Assembly: GCF_035046485.1 (NCBI RefSeq)
Contig: NC_085137.1
Span: 254,904,733-254,968,732, forward strand
DNA from: Aedes albopictus
Lineage: Eukaryota; Arthropoda; Insecta; Diptera; Culicidae
DNA length: 64,000 nucleotides
Reading direction: 5' to 3'
The notes under the pieces are model-generated. The model was not told the DNA's origin. It made no database searches and saw only the letters and a program-made list of their open reading frames with translations. Numbering within the stretch: position 1 is the first letter of the stretch; every line of letters begins with the position of its first letter. Position numbers and translations under genes: made by a program. This document shows, piece after piece, positions 10,822-24,100 of this stretch.

Positions 10822-11640
10822 CCAGGGGCCTGTAGCATAATGAAAATTTTACTAATAATATTAGTCTTGTAGCTTGTAACTTATATTTTTCTGTTGCATA
10901 AAAATACTACAAGTACAAGTTACAAGTCCAATACTACAAGTCGGTTGGACTAATATTATTAGTAGAATTTACAAGTGTATGTTGCATAAACAAACTACAA
11001 GTATAAAATATTAGCTATGACTTGTACTTTTGATTACAAGTCTCAAAGGTCTTGTAAAATAATTTACAAGTTAGATTTAAAGTATTACAGAAGTCATATT
11101 TAGTTTTGAATATATCGATTTACCATTCTGATGAACTCAAAAGATATTATTTATCTAACATGTCTACCTTAATTCCAGTTTTCGACGATTAAATTTGGCA
11201 GTATGTATTCGAAACTCATTGAAGAGAAAATTACGTTGATGTACACTTTGCATCCAAAATATAATTTTTGCTGAGTCTCTCAAGTTCTCCAAAGTTTCTA
11301 CAATACCCATCTTTGATTGGAGGTTCTTGGTAAAGTTATATATTATGGTCACTGCATAAGCACAGGTAAAGTTGCAGATGCGAAATAAATTTGAATCAAT
11401 TGCTTGTATGTATTGCGCATCATTAAGCTAATCAAGAGCTACAATATACATACACTAATTCGAATCGAGTTGAGGCGACATATAAAAGTAGGTAAAAGCT
11501 CATTTTTTGTATCCCAGATCACTTCGGATTTTAGCAAGAAGCATAATACATGTTGCTAAATCTTTATACATTGTTTTTCAACCAGTACTATTAAATCTTT
11601 GAGACATTTTACTAAAAATCTAGGTACTTGCAGTGCCATA

Positions 11641-11905
11641 CCACAGACAAACAGACGTAACACCTTGAACGATTGTCGTGGAAATCCATCGCCCAGTTCA
11701 CACTACCATCACCTGGTGGAAAAGTTGCACGAATCACTGTGTTGTGCAATATCATCAACAGAAAGCGCTAGTGTGAAACGTCAAACGCATAGAAAAACGA
11801 TGCGTGCGCCTCTGGTTGTGAAAGCTACAACTATGAAAATTTAAAATGATCGTTGAAAGCGTGGTCGATGGAAATTTTGCAAGTGTTACGTCTGTTTGTC
11901 TGTGG
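11641..11905. mobile_element. 265-bp MITE with CCACAGACAAACAG termini
   Basis: Terminal inverted repeats ccacagacaaacagacgtaacac and gtgttacgtctgtttgtctgtgg. CCATA flanks it at 11636-11640 and 11906-11910. Copy A gives the empty site (gtgccatactttg). Short open frames inside are incidental. Confidence 0.9.
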
Positions 11906-12050
11906 CCATACTTTGTAAAAAAAACATTTCGTCAGAGCGGCCGAAAATTATCCAAACAGCACATGTTTTTCTTCATCTATCGTATAAAGAATGCAAAACT
12001 TCGGAATAAATGAAGTTATTTCCGGATGTTACGCGGAAAATGCAGAATAT

Positions 12051-12271
12051 TGAGGGATTTGCACAAAAGTGCACGCGGCCTATCGCTTCCGAAAGGTACA
12101 GCCGCGGTTTTCACTCCCTGTTTACTTCATTCTTATGGGAAATAACATTGCGGCGTTTCCGGCGGTGCGGCTGTTCCTTTCGAAAACGATAGACCGCGTG
12201 AACTTTTGTGCAAAGCCCCTTTTTGAAACATTTCAACGACCGCGCGGTGTTTACGTTTCAAGAAATCTGAC
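12051..12271. mobile_element. 221-bp hairpin insertion with AATAT duplication
   Basis: Empty site in copy A is cagaatataaac; here AATAT occurs at 12046-12050 and 12272-12276. Inside, gcacaaaagtgcacgcggcc near 12061 pairs imperfectly with ggaccgcgtgaacttttgtgc near 12191-12215. It is markedly more GC-rich than its surroundings. Non-coding. Confidence 0.8.
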
Positions 12272-12508
12272 AATATAAACAAACATCAACTGCCATTTCA
12301 AATTAATAGTGAACTGTCGGATGAATTTTGACAGGTAAATGAACCAAAACAACTTGTATTTTCATGGTAACTAATATTACAAGTGCTAATAATATTAGTG
12401 GAAAATTGAGCCTTTATGCAACACAAATTATTAGCACTTGTAATATTAGTACTTGTAACTTGTAACTTGTAGCTAATATTATTAGCCCGATTATGCTACA
12501 GGGCCCAG

Positions 12509-12900
12509 TTTGTTCGATTGGCAATTCTAAAGATTAGTGAAGAGCTCATTAGCGAGGCACATGAACTCCTCAACGGTGTAAACATTGTTAGACGATCCGG
12601 GCTGAGGATTTCCCTGGACGACTTCAGAATACGAAAGATTCGACAGCACGGCCCAGCAAGTGACTCAGGCACCGTTGAAACCTTCACTGAACTGTTCCTC
12701 GGGTTCGGTCTCGTTCTCCTCTTGGCCTTTAAATCCAGCAGATACTTAAGGCGGACAGGGCATCCCTTGTAGTTCACAGTATGGTTTTGGCTGCAGTTGC
12801 CACAGCGGATTTGCGAGCGGTCCGCGTTGGCAATAGTGTCGCCTCTTGCTGGTAGAATGTACTCCGCTGTCTGGTGCCGTTCATCGCATCTCACACATTG
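12509..12900 (-). pseudogene. Jockey-type ORF1 (gag) fragment with zinc-knuckle region
   Basis: Read on the minus strand, the segment contains CGNCSQNHTVNYKGCPVR, close to the zinc-knuckle spacing and wording of Jockey-clade ORF1 proteins, which bind element RNA. Only about 130 residues remain, with no upstream or downstream ORF of the same element. It abuts ACAAGT copy B at 12508. It lies downstream of the reverse transcriptase at 13085-14340 on the same strand, so the order is wrong for the two to be one element. Confidence 0.7.
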
Positions 12901-13084
12901 CCTCCAGGTGACAGTTTCTCATTCCGTGATCGAATTAAGGGCATCGAAAGTACTGAAAGACGTCTGACATCTTCTTGGAGTACTGCCTCCACCAAACAAT
13001 CGCATATGTACATGGTCTGTTTTAAATTCAAGTTTGTTTGAAAATTTATTGCTTGTTGGTTTTATCATTAACTAAGTGTCGGTC

Positions 13085-14340
13085 GTAAAGCTTACTATCT
13101 AATAAATGTTCCATCATTTTATTTATTATTCACCGCCTTCAACATTTAATGGGTTGCACAGACTGTATCTTATTCTAATGTCCTTAACCTATGTTTAAAA
13201 GTTGTCTTTAAAATATTAAAATCAAAAGAAGTGGTCGCGTTGTTGAAAAGTCGGCAGCACGAGATCAGAGGGCTATTACTACCATACGCTGTACGATGGA
13301 ATGGAATGTGAAGCAAAGCACGGTGACGTAGAGTTCTACTGGGAGCACAGAAGTTCACTTGCTGCAGTAGGTTGTTGCAGTTGATCCGATTCGTGATTAG
13401 GTCGAAACAGAATAGAGTTTGCAAAAAAAATCCTCCTGAAGCTCAGAGTACTGAGCCCTATGAGCTTGCAGCGGCTTTCATAAGGCGGAAGCCTAACTCG
13501 GTCGTTCCAGGGTAGCCTTCTCTAAGCGTAGCGAATGAAAGATCGTTGTACTCGCTCGATTCGATCAACCTGAACCCGATGATATGGTGCCCAGACTTGC
13601 ACTGCATACTCCAACACAGTACGAACAATGGCACAGTATAGTGACTTGAGAGCATAAATATCATTGAAAGATGCAGTGATCCTACGTAGATATCCTAGTA
13701 ATGCGAAGGCCTTCGATGTGGTAGTACCGATGTGCTCGTTGAAGTGTACTTTACTGTCGATCATAATACCCAAATCCTTGATCATAGTCACTCGCTCCAA
13801 AGCCTGTGCTGACATAGAATAATCGAAACTGCAGGGTGAATTCGATCTGGAGAACGATATGATTTTGCACTTCTTTGCGTTAACTTCCATTCCGTTGAGG
13901 CGGCACCGCTGTAGCAGCTTATCAAGATCACGCTGAAGTGCACAGCAATCCAGTTGCGAAGCGATATGTCTGAAGATTTTCACATCATCGGCGAATAACA
14001 ATTTATCGGATTCAATCAGATCGCACAGGTCGTTTATGTAAAGCACAAAAAGTAGTGGCCCCAGATGGCTTTCTTGAGGCACTCCGGACGGAATATTAAA
14101 ACGATCTGATGCACAGCCATGGATTCTAACTGAAGCACAACGATCAGTTAAATACGGACGCAGCCAGACAATCATCCAACTAGGGAGTCCCATTTTTTGT
14201 AGCTTTGCCATTAACACATTATGCGGTACTTTATCGAACGCTTTGGCGAAATCAATGTAAATTGCGTCCACCTGTTTTCTCCATGTTTTGCCTCAAATTC
14301 GTCACGAAAACCATAAGATTGGTCGTTTTTGATTTATCTC
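13085..14340 (-). pseudogene. Non-LTR reverse transcriptase fragment (Jockey/CR1 superfamily)
   Basis: The main open part is 14271-13522. It carries YIDFAKAFDKVPHN, SGVPQESHLGPLLF (the usual G after Q is E here) and the catalytic LFADDVK, then a thumb-like segment and WAPYHRVQVDRIERVQ. A frameshift before 14271 joins it to upstream residues near 14340, and another near 13522 joins it to the conserved C-terminus (HIPFHRTAYGSNSPL, 13424-13170). The N-terminal endonuclease is absent, so the copy is 5' truncated. The 3' UTR down to about 13085 has polyadenylation-like aataaa sequences on the minus strand. Confidence 0.85.
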
Positions 14341-14381
14341 TCACAAAACCGTGTTGATCCTCGGAAATAATCGGAACTACA

Positions 14382-14457
14382 CAGCCTTGAATCGCATATC
14401 CGTGCCATTTTTGCTGGATTTCCTATGCAAATAGGACATATATGCGATTCACGGCAG
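14382..14457. mobile_element. 76-bp hairpin element, copy 1
   Basis: Ends are near-inverted repeats: cagccttgaatcgcatat at left and atatgcgattcacggcag at right. TACA occurs on both sides (14378-14381 and 14458-14461). The core tttgctggatttcctatg matches copy 2 at 17879-17954, which has exactly the same length. No coding capacity. Confidence 0.85.
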
Positions 14458-14501
14458 TACAGCTCTGAACAAGGCGTCATAACGCAATATATAATATAAC
14501 T

Positions 14502-14780
14502 AGCTGACCCCGGCAAACTTTGTCTTGCCTACTGCGTTTTTTGACGTTTCAAGTCCCTAGTCAAGTCCAAGTCCCCGTTCAATTGCACAAAAACCCGATT
14601 TTCAAAAATCTTTAAATTTTTGCATGTTTTTTGTCTCATAAACCTTCCTTGGGTGAAAACTAACAGAACAAAACTTAGACGACCCAAATCGGACCATCCG
14701 TTTGCAAGTTATGCGCGGTCCCACGTATGCCACTGCATTTTTATATATATATATATAGATATAGATATAGATAGATATCA
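14502..14780 (+). repeat. Repeat with LINE-like simple-sequence tail (agctgaccccggcaaac)
   Basis: It starts agctgaccccggcaaactttg and ends in a (ta)n/(gata)n tail at about 14741-14780. That is how some non-LTR 3' ends or SINEs finish. I cannot name the family. No ORF. Confidence 0.5.
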
Positions 14781-15126
14781 GCAGCAGAAGCTATTTTGTA
14801 CAGATGTTGATGTTACACAGTTTCCAAGCGACATAAGCGATGCATAGATATGATACGCACGCGAACGGTTTATACGAACCTTAGCTAAGTAGAAAGGTTA
14901 TGCCCAATACGAGAGATTTTGCTCACTAGACGACTGACTTCGGTCATTTTTGTTAGAACTCAAAGCGAAAACTTTTTGTACACAACATGGGTTATATAAA
15001 CAGAATGTGTAACTTGAAACTGAATCAAACGAAACGGAAACAATGTCGATAATGGAGAGCAACAATAAAGAGTTTATGGAACACAAGCGCCACTACACAC
15101 AGAAACTGACTAGTAATGCTACTCAC
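14781..15126. other. Tweek intron sequence, no feature seen
   Basis: AT-rich sequence between the simple-sequence tail and the tweek splice donor at 15125-15126. No ORF, repeat or RNA gene recognised. Confidence 0.5.
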
Positions 15127-18100
15127 GTCGTAAACCGGTTTGAAATGCCGGAACTCGGGCCTTGGGGAGATATTACTGAACTTGCGCAGAGGTGTAGCGA
15201 GCCCGTGAATCCGACGTTCCTCGTCGTTCTTGAGGCGGGCGATCAATGATTGATTGGTTGATTGATATTTGGAAGTTGAATTGATCGTTTCGAATGGATT
15301 TTGCATGGCGTGATAACATAGAGGCGATTTTTTTGTCATTGAACGGATATTACGTGATTGTTCAATGATTGCGTTTTTATTTAGTGGGACGTAGGCGTAG
15401 AAATAAGAAAATATTGTCTATTAATCAACTTGCTCTTGAGCTAAGATTTTTCTACTAGTTCGAACTATGAAAATTCATGCAAAGTCCAACTTTTGATACT
15501 ACAGGTTTATCTGGTTCAACATAGTTCATGCATTCAATAATACCCAGTGAACTACTTACCAGTTCTGCCGTTGATTGAGGCCTCATCGGAAGGCTGCGAT
15601 GCTCGGGAGTGTGAATCTCGTAGTCACTACGATGTGTCGACAGTTTCCCTTCCATTTCGTTAGGCCCCACGATACTGAGATCGGAAGCGAATCGCTTCTT
15701 TGGAATAACCGTCGAAAGGTCGGTAGCCTTCAGGCTGGAACTGCGTGAAGCGTGCAGGTCTTCATCGGCGGAAAAGAACGCCTCGGAAGGATTTTCCGAT
15801 GTAAGCGATACCGTCCGTTGGACATCTCGTATGATGACTTCCTCCGGTGGCACTTTGGGGCTCAACGAATGCTCTGAGTCCGACTCCAGTGGGTGCGGCT
15901 GAGGTGCCGAGTGAGACAGTTCCGTGGGTTCCTCTGAAACACTGACCGCGTCGTCTCCCTGGAAGTACTCCATTGTGAGACGCGAATCGGAAGCGCTTGT
16001 TTTCGGCGCCTGCACTTTGATGGCCTTTGGCGTGAGCAGACGGGACTCCGAATCCTGTCGCATGGAGGTACATATTTTGGGATTGTTCGTTTTCGGACTG
16101 GACTCGAGCAAACGGTAGTATGGAACGTCATGGGATATGGTGTTTTGTCTACAAATTAATGTAAAAATTTAGTAAGATGGTCAAGATTTTTTGAGTCCCA
16201 CTTATATCGCACTTACCTTCCACTGGTGTACGAGAAACGTCTTCCCCTGCTTCGATCGGCACTAAGTGGCGACCCGCCGCAATCCTTTTCCTTCACCCTT
16301 TCCAACGAGGATTTTCCGGACTTGTCACCACTGCCGCCGCTTCGAATCATCGTGCTATTGGGTGACACATCACACTGCTTCGGCGCCATGAAGGCTTCGT
16401 GCTTCGGCGGCAGCGGAGATTTGGAATCCGTCGGGCAGTGGCGCGTTGTCCGTAGATTCGGCTTTCCAACGTAGTCGTAGCACTCCTGCAGCGACACCGG
16501 TTGCATACTGTAGGGCGGCGTGTGAAACACCAGCTGATCCTCGTGGAGCAAACTTTGACCGAAGCCATACTCACGGGGGTTCGGGTGAATGTGATAGCGA
16601 GCAATGTTGATGAAGTCTTGGAGATCTTGAGCAGACGGTTTGAAAAATCGCGCTCCGTTCCGATTAGATCCAAAGAAGGCGCACCCGCCGACACAACCAC
16701 AACGTATCGGATCGCTGGTGTTGGCCCACAGGAACCACAGTTTTTTGTTTCGCTCGTCGTGTAGTTTCAAGTAACTGGAAGTTGAGATAGGAATAAGTTA
16801 TAAAGGTATAATTCCAGAAGGCGTAAATAAGTTGTAGACTACACTCAGTAGCAAAAAAAAAGCCGAGCCGATTTTTTCTCCCAAAATCCGTCATGTTCAA
16901 TCTGCTGCAACTTTGGCAATTATCAATATTTTTGGCTGAAAATTTTACCACTTCATCATCAATATATTGATCATATATGGACAAAATTTCAAATTGATAT
17001 AAATTATATATTTTGAGTTATAAAAATTTATATGAAAAAATCCCTTTTTGGACATATTTTTTTCAAAAATCCGTATTTCAGTGAAAAACTTAAGTAGTTT
17101 CATGAAAATTTGACTGCAGCGTCAGTAAATATAGGAAATGTTGTGGTCAAAATTTGAAATGTTTTCATCCAACGGTTTGGGCCACCGAAATCGTCAAAGA
17201 TGAAGTACCAATATGGGTGCCTACAGTTTTTACTCCATATTGACCATGCTGAAACACCGGTGCAGAAAAAAAGCCGAGGTCAATTCGTGCCATTAATGTT
17301 TAGATCAAAGTTTTAACAAACAATCCATCTTGTATGACATATTTTTATAAATTTTAGTGTGATCTGTTAGTTATCTATGACCTTCTACACGTAACACATA
17401 TTGCGTTACGCGTTACACGTAATGCGTTACAAATATACATATGTTAGTGAATATACAAGTAGTTTGTATAATGTAAAAATTTTGGTTACTGTAAAAACAT
17501 TATTATAAGCAAATAAGTTGAGGGGTATAATTTAGAGCCACAAAGAATGATATAGTAAGGCATGTAACGTCACATGTTTGCTTATGATAATGTTTTTACA
17601 GTTGCCAAAATTTGTAAATTATACAAACTACTTGTATATTCACTAACATATTTATATTTGTAACGCATTACGTGTAACGCGTAACGCACTATGTGTTACG
17701 TGTAGAATGTCATAGATAACTAGCAGTCCACACAAAAATTTATAAAAATATGTCATACAAGATGGATTGTTTGTTAAAACTTAGATCTAAACATTAATGG
17801 CACGAATTGACCTCGGCTTTTTTTCTGCACCGGTGATTCAGCATGGTCAATATGGAGTAAAAACTGTAGGCACCCATACTGCCCATGATCGCATATCAGT
17901 CCCATATTTGCTGGGTTTCCTATTCATATGGGACAGTTATGCGATCATAGGCAGCATATTGGTACTTCAACTTTGACGATTTCTGTGGCCCAAACCGATG
18001 AATGAAAACATTTCAAATTTTGACCACAACATTTCCTATATTTATAGACGCTGCAGTCAAATTTTCATGAAGCTACTTAAATTTTTCACTGAAATACGGA

Positions 18101-21100
18101 TTTTTGAAAAAAATATGTCCAAAAATGGATTTTTTCATATAAGTTTTTGTAACTCAAAATATATAATTTATATCAATTTGAAATTTTGTCCATACATGAT
18201 CAATATATTGATGATGAAGTGGTAAAATTTTCAGCCAAAAATATTGATAATTGCCAAAGTTGCAGCAGATTGAATATGACGGATTTTGGGAGAAAAATTC
18301 GGCTCGGCTTTTTTTTTGCTACTGAGTGTAATTCACGGCGGATATCTAGAAACTCAAACAAGTAGTTGTCTACAGGGTGTCCATTCAAATTCAGTTTTCC
18401 GATTCCCGGATTTTTTCCCGGGTATGGACTAACTTCCCGAGTATGTACGAACGCAAATTATTGTTGTAGTAGAACGTTCCTCAGTGTATTTTTATATACA
18501 GTTTTAATTTGGTCTATAACTTGATACGAATCTTATAGATTTCCTGATTTCATAAATTATGATTTAAAAAAGCTTACTAACTCTACAATCACTGGTGTTC
18601 ATTTCCCCTTCTTACACGAAATTTAGGATTAGAGTTAGTTGAAAAGGTCCTTTCTATAACAAGGAAATGGAATCTATTGAAAATATTATTGAAACTGATG
18701 TCACTGTGTCTGATTTTTTCACGAAATTTTTGTTGAATATAATAAAAAATTCGGTAGAAAAATATCGAAACATTTTTGGTAAACCTGGTCTTTAGAAACT
18801 AATGTATCAATTATTTGCTACATTTTGTAAAAATCTCCATCTAACTTTTTGTTCTGCTTCCATCGTCATTTTAAACAATTAACTTGCTGAATCCAAAATC
18901 TTTTGACACCGATTTTATCCGAATTTTGAAGTAAAACTTTCGAGTTCTTCTACAATATTAAACAATATCTTGAGGACATTCAACATTTCTTCCTTTAGGA
19001 AGTACTCCATGGGCTCCGCAAAAAAAAACATGAAAGTTGTACCTACAACTTCTTTTGAAATGCTTCGTTTGGCTAATATTGCCGTAAACATATCAGGGAT
19101 TCTATTGTATACTCTTCCGGGAATCCGAGTGATCCTTCCAGGAAGTAACATTTTGAAACATTTCTTCACAGATTCTATAGATTCCCGTAACGTGGGTAGA
19201 TCACCTTAGAATAGTGCGTTGCGGCGTAAGATCTACCAAATCAAATTTTTATCTGGAAATTTTCCTGCCTTAAGTAATCAGGCAGTAGTTTACAAATACT
19301 CCAAGACCAAAGTTTGATGCACTTTTTTGATGTTTATGTAATATTTTTGTTTCAATTTTGCTGCTAATCAACGTTTTATTTCAGCAGAATTCAGGTAAAT
19401 TTATTGTACCTATAATACAAATATTATTGTAAAAATATATAACTGTGGCGAGCGTATCACTAATATGTAGCTTATTCGACGTCAATGTTAATATTTTTTT
19501 TCTGTTCGGGTGAGCCACTGCGACCAGTATTTAGATCTTTTGTGGCATTACCCGTATCCTTAGTATTTAGTGCATGTCGTACTACTCCATTGTCATTAAG
19601 AGGCAATGAAGCATCTATTTCTGTACAGTTCCTGTTTTGTTATCCCAGAGGTGCAAGAAATAGATTGCGATAAAAAGGTCCCGTTATCATAGAGATTTAA
19701 ATCCCAGTGAAAGAGCGCCCCTAATCAAACACAATCTATTTGAATTCTGAGAAAAACAAAACGGTGGTACTGTTATTTATCCATGCATCGGAACTCTAGC
19801 CCCATCCATGTCTTGCTTCTAGTTTAGTCCCAGGACAACAAAGAAAAACCCGGGACTTTAGGCTAGTTGCAAAACTCTGTCAAATTAGAGAATGTTTTCT
19901 GCAATAAGAATGCACGTGAGTCCTTGAATTACCAGAACTTAACAGTCCTTGATAGGTTAGTACGCAATTAGATACGTAAAGCATGTTTGTTTTCCTAACA
20001 TCAAGTGTAGTCTCGGGCAGGCTTCCTAAAAGTACCGCATCATGATAGCATTTCGATGGCTGTCACACTCTTATTCCCATGACAGCCTTGTGAATGCATG
20101 GTTCATGACAGCCCACAGAATAAAACTCATACGACCTACAACATCACTGTCGGGAACTGCTCACATAGTCTGCTTTCGCTGTGCGTTCGTTCGCCGATGA
20201 TAACCTCGGCTCTAGCCCAAACCGTCTCTCGTTGGCTGGACACGAAGTGACGAAAATCGCTGCGCTCGGCCCGAGCATTTTACTTCTGTTGAACGTGTCA
20301 AGTATCGTGGTATATCCCACGCTCAAAATTTTCGACGCATTTAAAGTACTATGTATTTTTTAAAATAGAGAATATGTACTTGTAAGTCTTGTTCTAGTAG
20401 AGTATTTTGCATAGCATTATTTCTTATTGGCATGTGAAATGCACAGCCATGTTTTCTTTTATATTGAAGAGTTGTGAAAGTTTAATCTCACAACAGTGGT
20501 ATATTTTAGCCAGATTACAATTTTGAAAAACGCTGGCACAAACTTCTTTCCGCCCCTGGGGCATCTTGTGAAAGGCATATTATGTTTGTAAAAAAAATAT
20601 TTATTGAGCACATATTTTGTGAATAACTTTTAGCGTTAAGCCATGTGCTCCCGTGACAGCCTATGACACCCTTTATGCGACAGCCAGCTTGGTTAGCCGA
20701 AGATTGTCATCGCCATGCGGCCAACAATACTCACGACGTTTCCCACTCGGCTCGATACGAATCGAGTATGCAACTGTCAGGCAAGCAGCCGAAGCAGCTG
20801 CTGTTTCAATACATCTTTCGCTCATGCGTGTGCGTGCTGTTGGCGATACATTTCTCACTGATGGTGTTGCACACGGTAACGAGAGATGGTCTGCACACAT
20901 AAGAGAGTATCGATTCAGCCTTGCGCGGGCTGTTGCGAGAAGGCTGTACATTTGGAAAGCCTGGTCTCGGGTGGGCAAAGTCCGATTCTTTAACTATCAG
21001 CAAGGCAGAATAAATGCAATTTTAGAAACTGTCACTGTCTGAGGACTTTGTACCATGAATCCTTATTACCAAAACACATTACCCCAACTTCACAAACCGG

Positions 21101-24100
21101 ATGTCACTAGGGTTCGGTTTGGTAGATCTTGAACCATAACGCAACACATAAAGGCGATCTACCTACGTTACGGGCTCCGTTAAAGATCGAGCATATTTTA
21201 AACCCCCTCAATCATTCATCCATCAGCACGGGTCGCCTGACACCTTGGATTGGGGTTCCCTGTTTAGTGGACTTTTACCCCCGGAACAGGTGGTCCGTAG
21301 TGTAATTCTTAGCCAATTGAGACAACCGCTACCGACACTACTCAGCTATCTACGCTGATCGGGAAAAGAAGTTAATATTGATGATCAACTTCATACGGAC
21401 CCGAACAGCCGACATGTTAATATTATCCAATATTTCAGATTCTCAACCGAAAAATCAAGTAATTCAATTAAATGCCAATGACGAGGAAACCAGGACGTAT
21501 CGGGCAGATAACTAAGCAGTCTAATCAGTTGCTTTTGTGCTGTACTCTGCATCACACGCATCGGCAGTGAGCTCTCCGTCGGAGTGATAAATAGCAGGCG
21601 CCCTTTGTTTGGTGCTGCGTTTGATTGTTCAGTTCACACAGTTTCGGTAGCCACAATATAGCTCGTATGCAATGGAAGTGTTTTCAAACACGTTACAGTT
21701 TCGGTTCCCCACGGGGTCTTTGCCGCCGTCGTGGATGGAAATTGCGGAGTTTACAAAGCGGATACACACGGATGTTTTGCAGATGGAAGTTGTGTATAAA
21801 TTTCCACCGCAAAGATCGCTTTGTGTGAAATACAAATCACGGGAAGCGATGAAAGAAACATTAGGCCGGAATATAAGAGCAATAAAATTCCATTATACTG
21901 ATGGAAGAATAATAGAAGTGGATGTCTCTGTTGCGGGCAGCAATGTTGTTTACACCCGGCTGTTCGATCTTCCTCCGGAGGTACATGACGACGTTCTGGT
22001 TTCAGCTCTTTCTGAGTACGGAAAAGTGGGAAAAGTTGTCCATGAAAAATTCCCCGCCGGTCTGGGCCTCGACCACCTATACACCGGTGTTCGTGGAGTG
22101 TATGTGAAATTAGAGATCGGGAAAGAGATTCCTCCCTATTTGGAAGTGATGACATGGAAAGTACGAGTGTTCTACGACGGGCTGAAGGAGAAGTGTTTTT
22201 TGTGCAACAAGGAGGGACATTTCAAAGCAAATTGTCCAATGCGGAAAACGAAAACGCCGAAGCAGAAGAAGAAACAGCAGCCAGTTTCCTATGCTGGAAT
22301 CGTGGAATCGGGTACTGCAGCACTGTCGGATGATGTTGTTATCATCGAGGAGGAAATCATCTCGGAGGAAGCTATACAACAAACGAATGCAGGCGTTTCG
22401 GTACATCAAGAAATGGAACAGCAAAGAAAGATACGGGACGAAGCGGAAGAACAACGGAAAAGACAAGAAAAGGCCCAGGCTGAATTGATCAAATGGACAA
22501 CCTCAGTGATAGAAGCGGTCAACAAACAAGAAGCGACCGAACGTCGTGCCCAGTTTGCTGCTGCGGGTTCGACATCAACGGAGATGCTACGTCCGAAGAA
22601 GACAGCGCGTAAAAGTTAATTGTGTTAGTTTTTAGTTGTAAAAATAGTATTTGTTCGCGCGTCTATCCTTCCCCTCATCGATTGGAACTAGTTCTGTCCT
22701 TCCCCTCATCGATTTCAAGCTAGTGAACGTCAACAACATCCGTCTCCGTTCAAGCATAGTTGACGGCCAAAAACGACAGGAAGAATTTTGTTAGTTTAAG
22801 CGCAGCCATTGTAGAGAAAGGAATAAATAAAACTACAGTCCGCAAAATCGAGTGCTTTTCTACATTTTTATTCCGTCTTTCGATTCGAATTCGGGTTTCC
22901 TCCTCCGGCGCTCAAGTTTCGTGTTTTGTAAATCCCGCGTACAGTATTCTTACAATAATGTAGTTTGGCTCCGTTAAGTGCTAGGCACGCATGAGCCTTC
23001 CAAATAAATGGATTGAAAAAAAATAAGCAGTCTAATAATGGTGTGCCTGAACGTTGCCCAACCGCATCCTTTGGAGTACCCTCCCACTAACAACACCTAG
23101 AACAACACCCATATTCCCTTGACACCTAGGCCTGAGAGGTTGTAGAACTTTCTGCATCTTTCTTAGGTGTCTAACTAATCATCCTTTCATATTCCTCAGC
23201 AGTCGCAAGGACGAGACTAGAACAACTCTCGACTGTTGGATGATTGCGTCAGTCTTGTCGAGAAGTCAGAAATAAGTCTCCAATCTTTGTTTTTGGTATC
23301 CGACAGGAAGGAGGCAATCCTCATAACTGTGGTCTAGGGCTATACTACCTATGAAATTTGCGCGACTTGCTTAATGCCAATGTTTACTTTTTCAGGGGTA
23401 ACCAGGTAAATGATTAAACCATAAGGTACCGCGGGGCAAGTGGGACCTAAAAAAAATGCTAGTTTGGGTTTGTCAAGCCAAAAAATTCTAAACATAAATA
23501 ATTTTATAATTCCAATGGTTCTGAAAGACATTGTTGGTATATTTCTTCTTATTAACGGGCATTGAAACTATTTCAAAATTTTTAAACTCTGTATATTATG
23601 CATATGATGAAAAGTGGAGCACATCTTCATTTACACCGTATCACGGGGCAAGTGGGACCTATTCGGAATGTTTGTACAAATTGCTTAATAAAGTTGCCGC
23701 ATATATGTTATGTAGCATAAATTATAGATATAGTATGCGAATAACTATGTTTAGCGATTTATGTTGGAAATATTTTGTGGTATCGTGCATAAATTACGTA
23801 ACACATATAATAACGAATCACTGAGAAAAAAATGATAAAACTCTAGCAGCTCGTACAAAACAAATTGATTTTATTTATACAAAAAGCGCCCTAAGGTTAA
23901 ATGCCGAAAGATTTCCAAACTTGCTTTTCATATTACGTAGTTGATGAAACTCGCCAAAAGATTTTTCAAGATTTACAGATGTTATGTTTACCCTCACATA
24001 ATTTTACGATCATTAAATAAAGATTTTTAAATCGTAAGCTTTGAATAAGTCGTTTACTAATTTTTTCATACTCTAGGACTGGTTTCTTAATATTCAGAAA

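Larger units (their letters stand above)
10824..12508. mobile_element. ACAAGT-rich inverted-repeat element, copy B, with two nested insertions
   Basis: Same termini and body as copy A. It is interrupted at 11641-11905 and 12051-12271; removing both gives a body colinear with copy A. Non-coding. Confidence 0.8.

Noticed and set aside
11599..12278. Short open frames at 11599-11844 and 12010-12278
   Set aside because: They span borders of two nested MITEs and so cannot be old genes.
14742..14780. CRISPR-like or regulatory repeat
   Set aside because: Simple ta/gata microsatellite, best read as a retroelement tail.
15025..15339. Reading the tweek exon as a 104-aa open frame beyond the donor at 15125-15126
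   Set aside because: The frame continues by chance; gtgagt at 15126 and the in-phase acceptor at 15418-15419 define a 97-codon exon.
20653..21042. 129-codon open frame on the plus strand
   Set aside because: No recognisable domain, overlapping open frames on both strands, and it lies inside a segment with transposon-like inverted ends.
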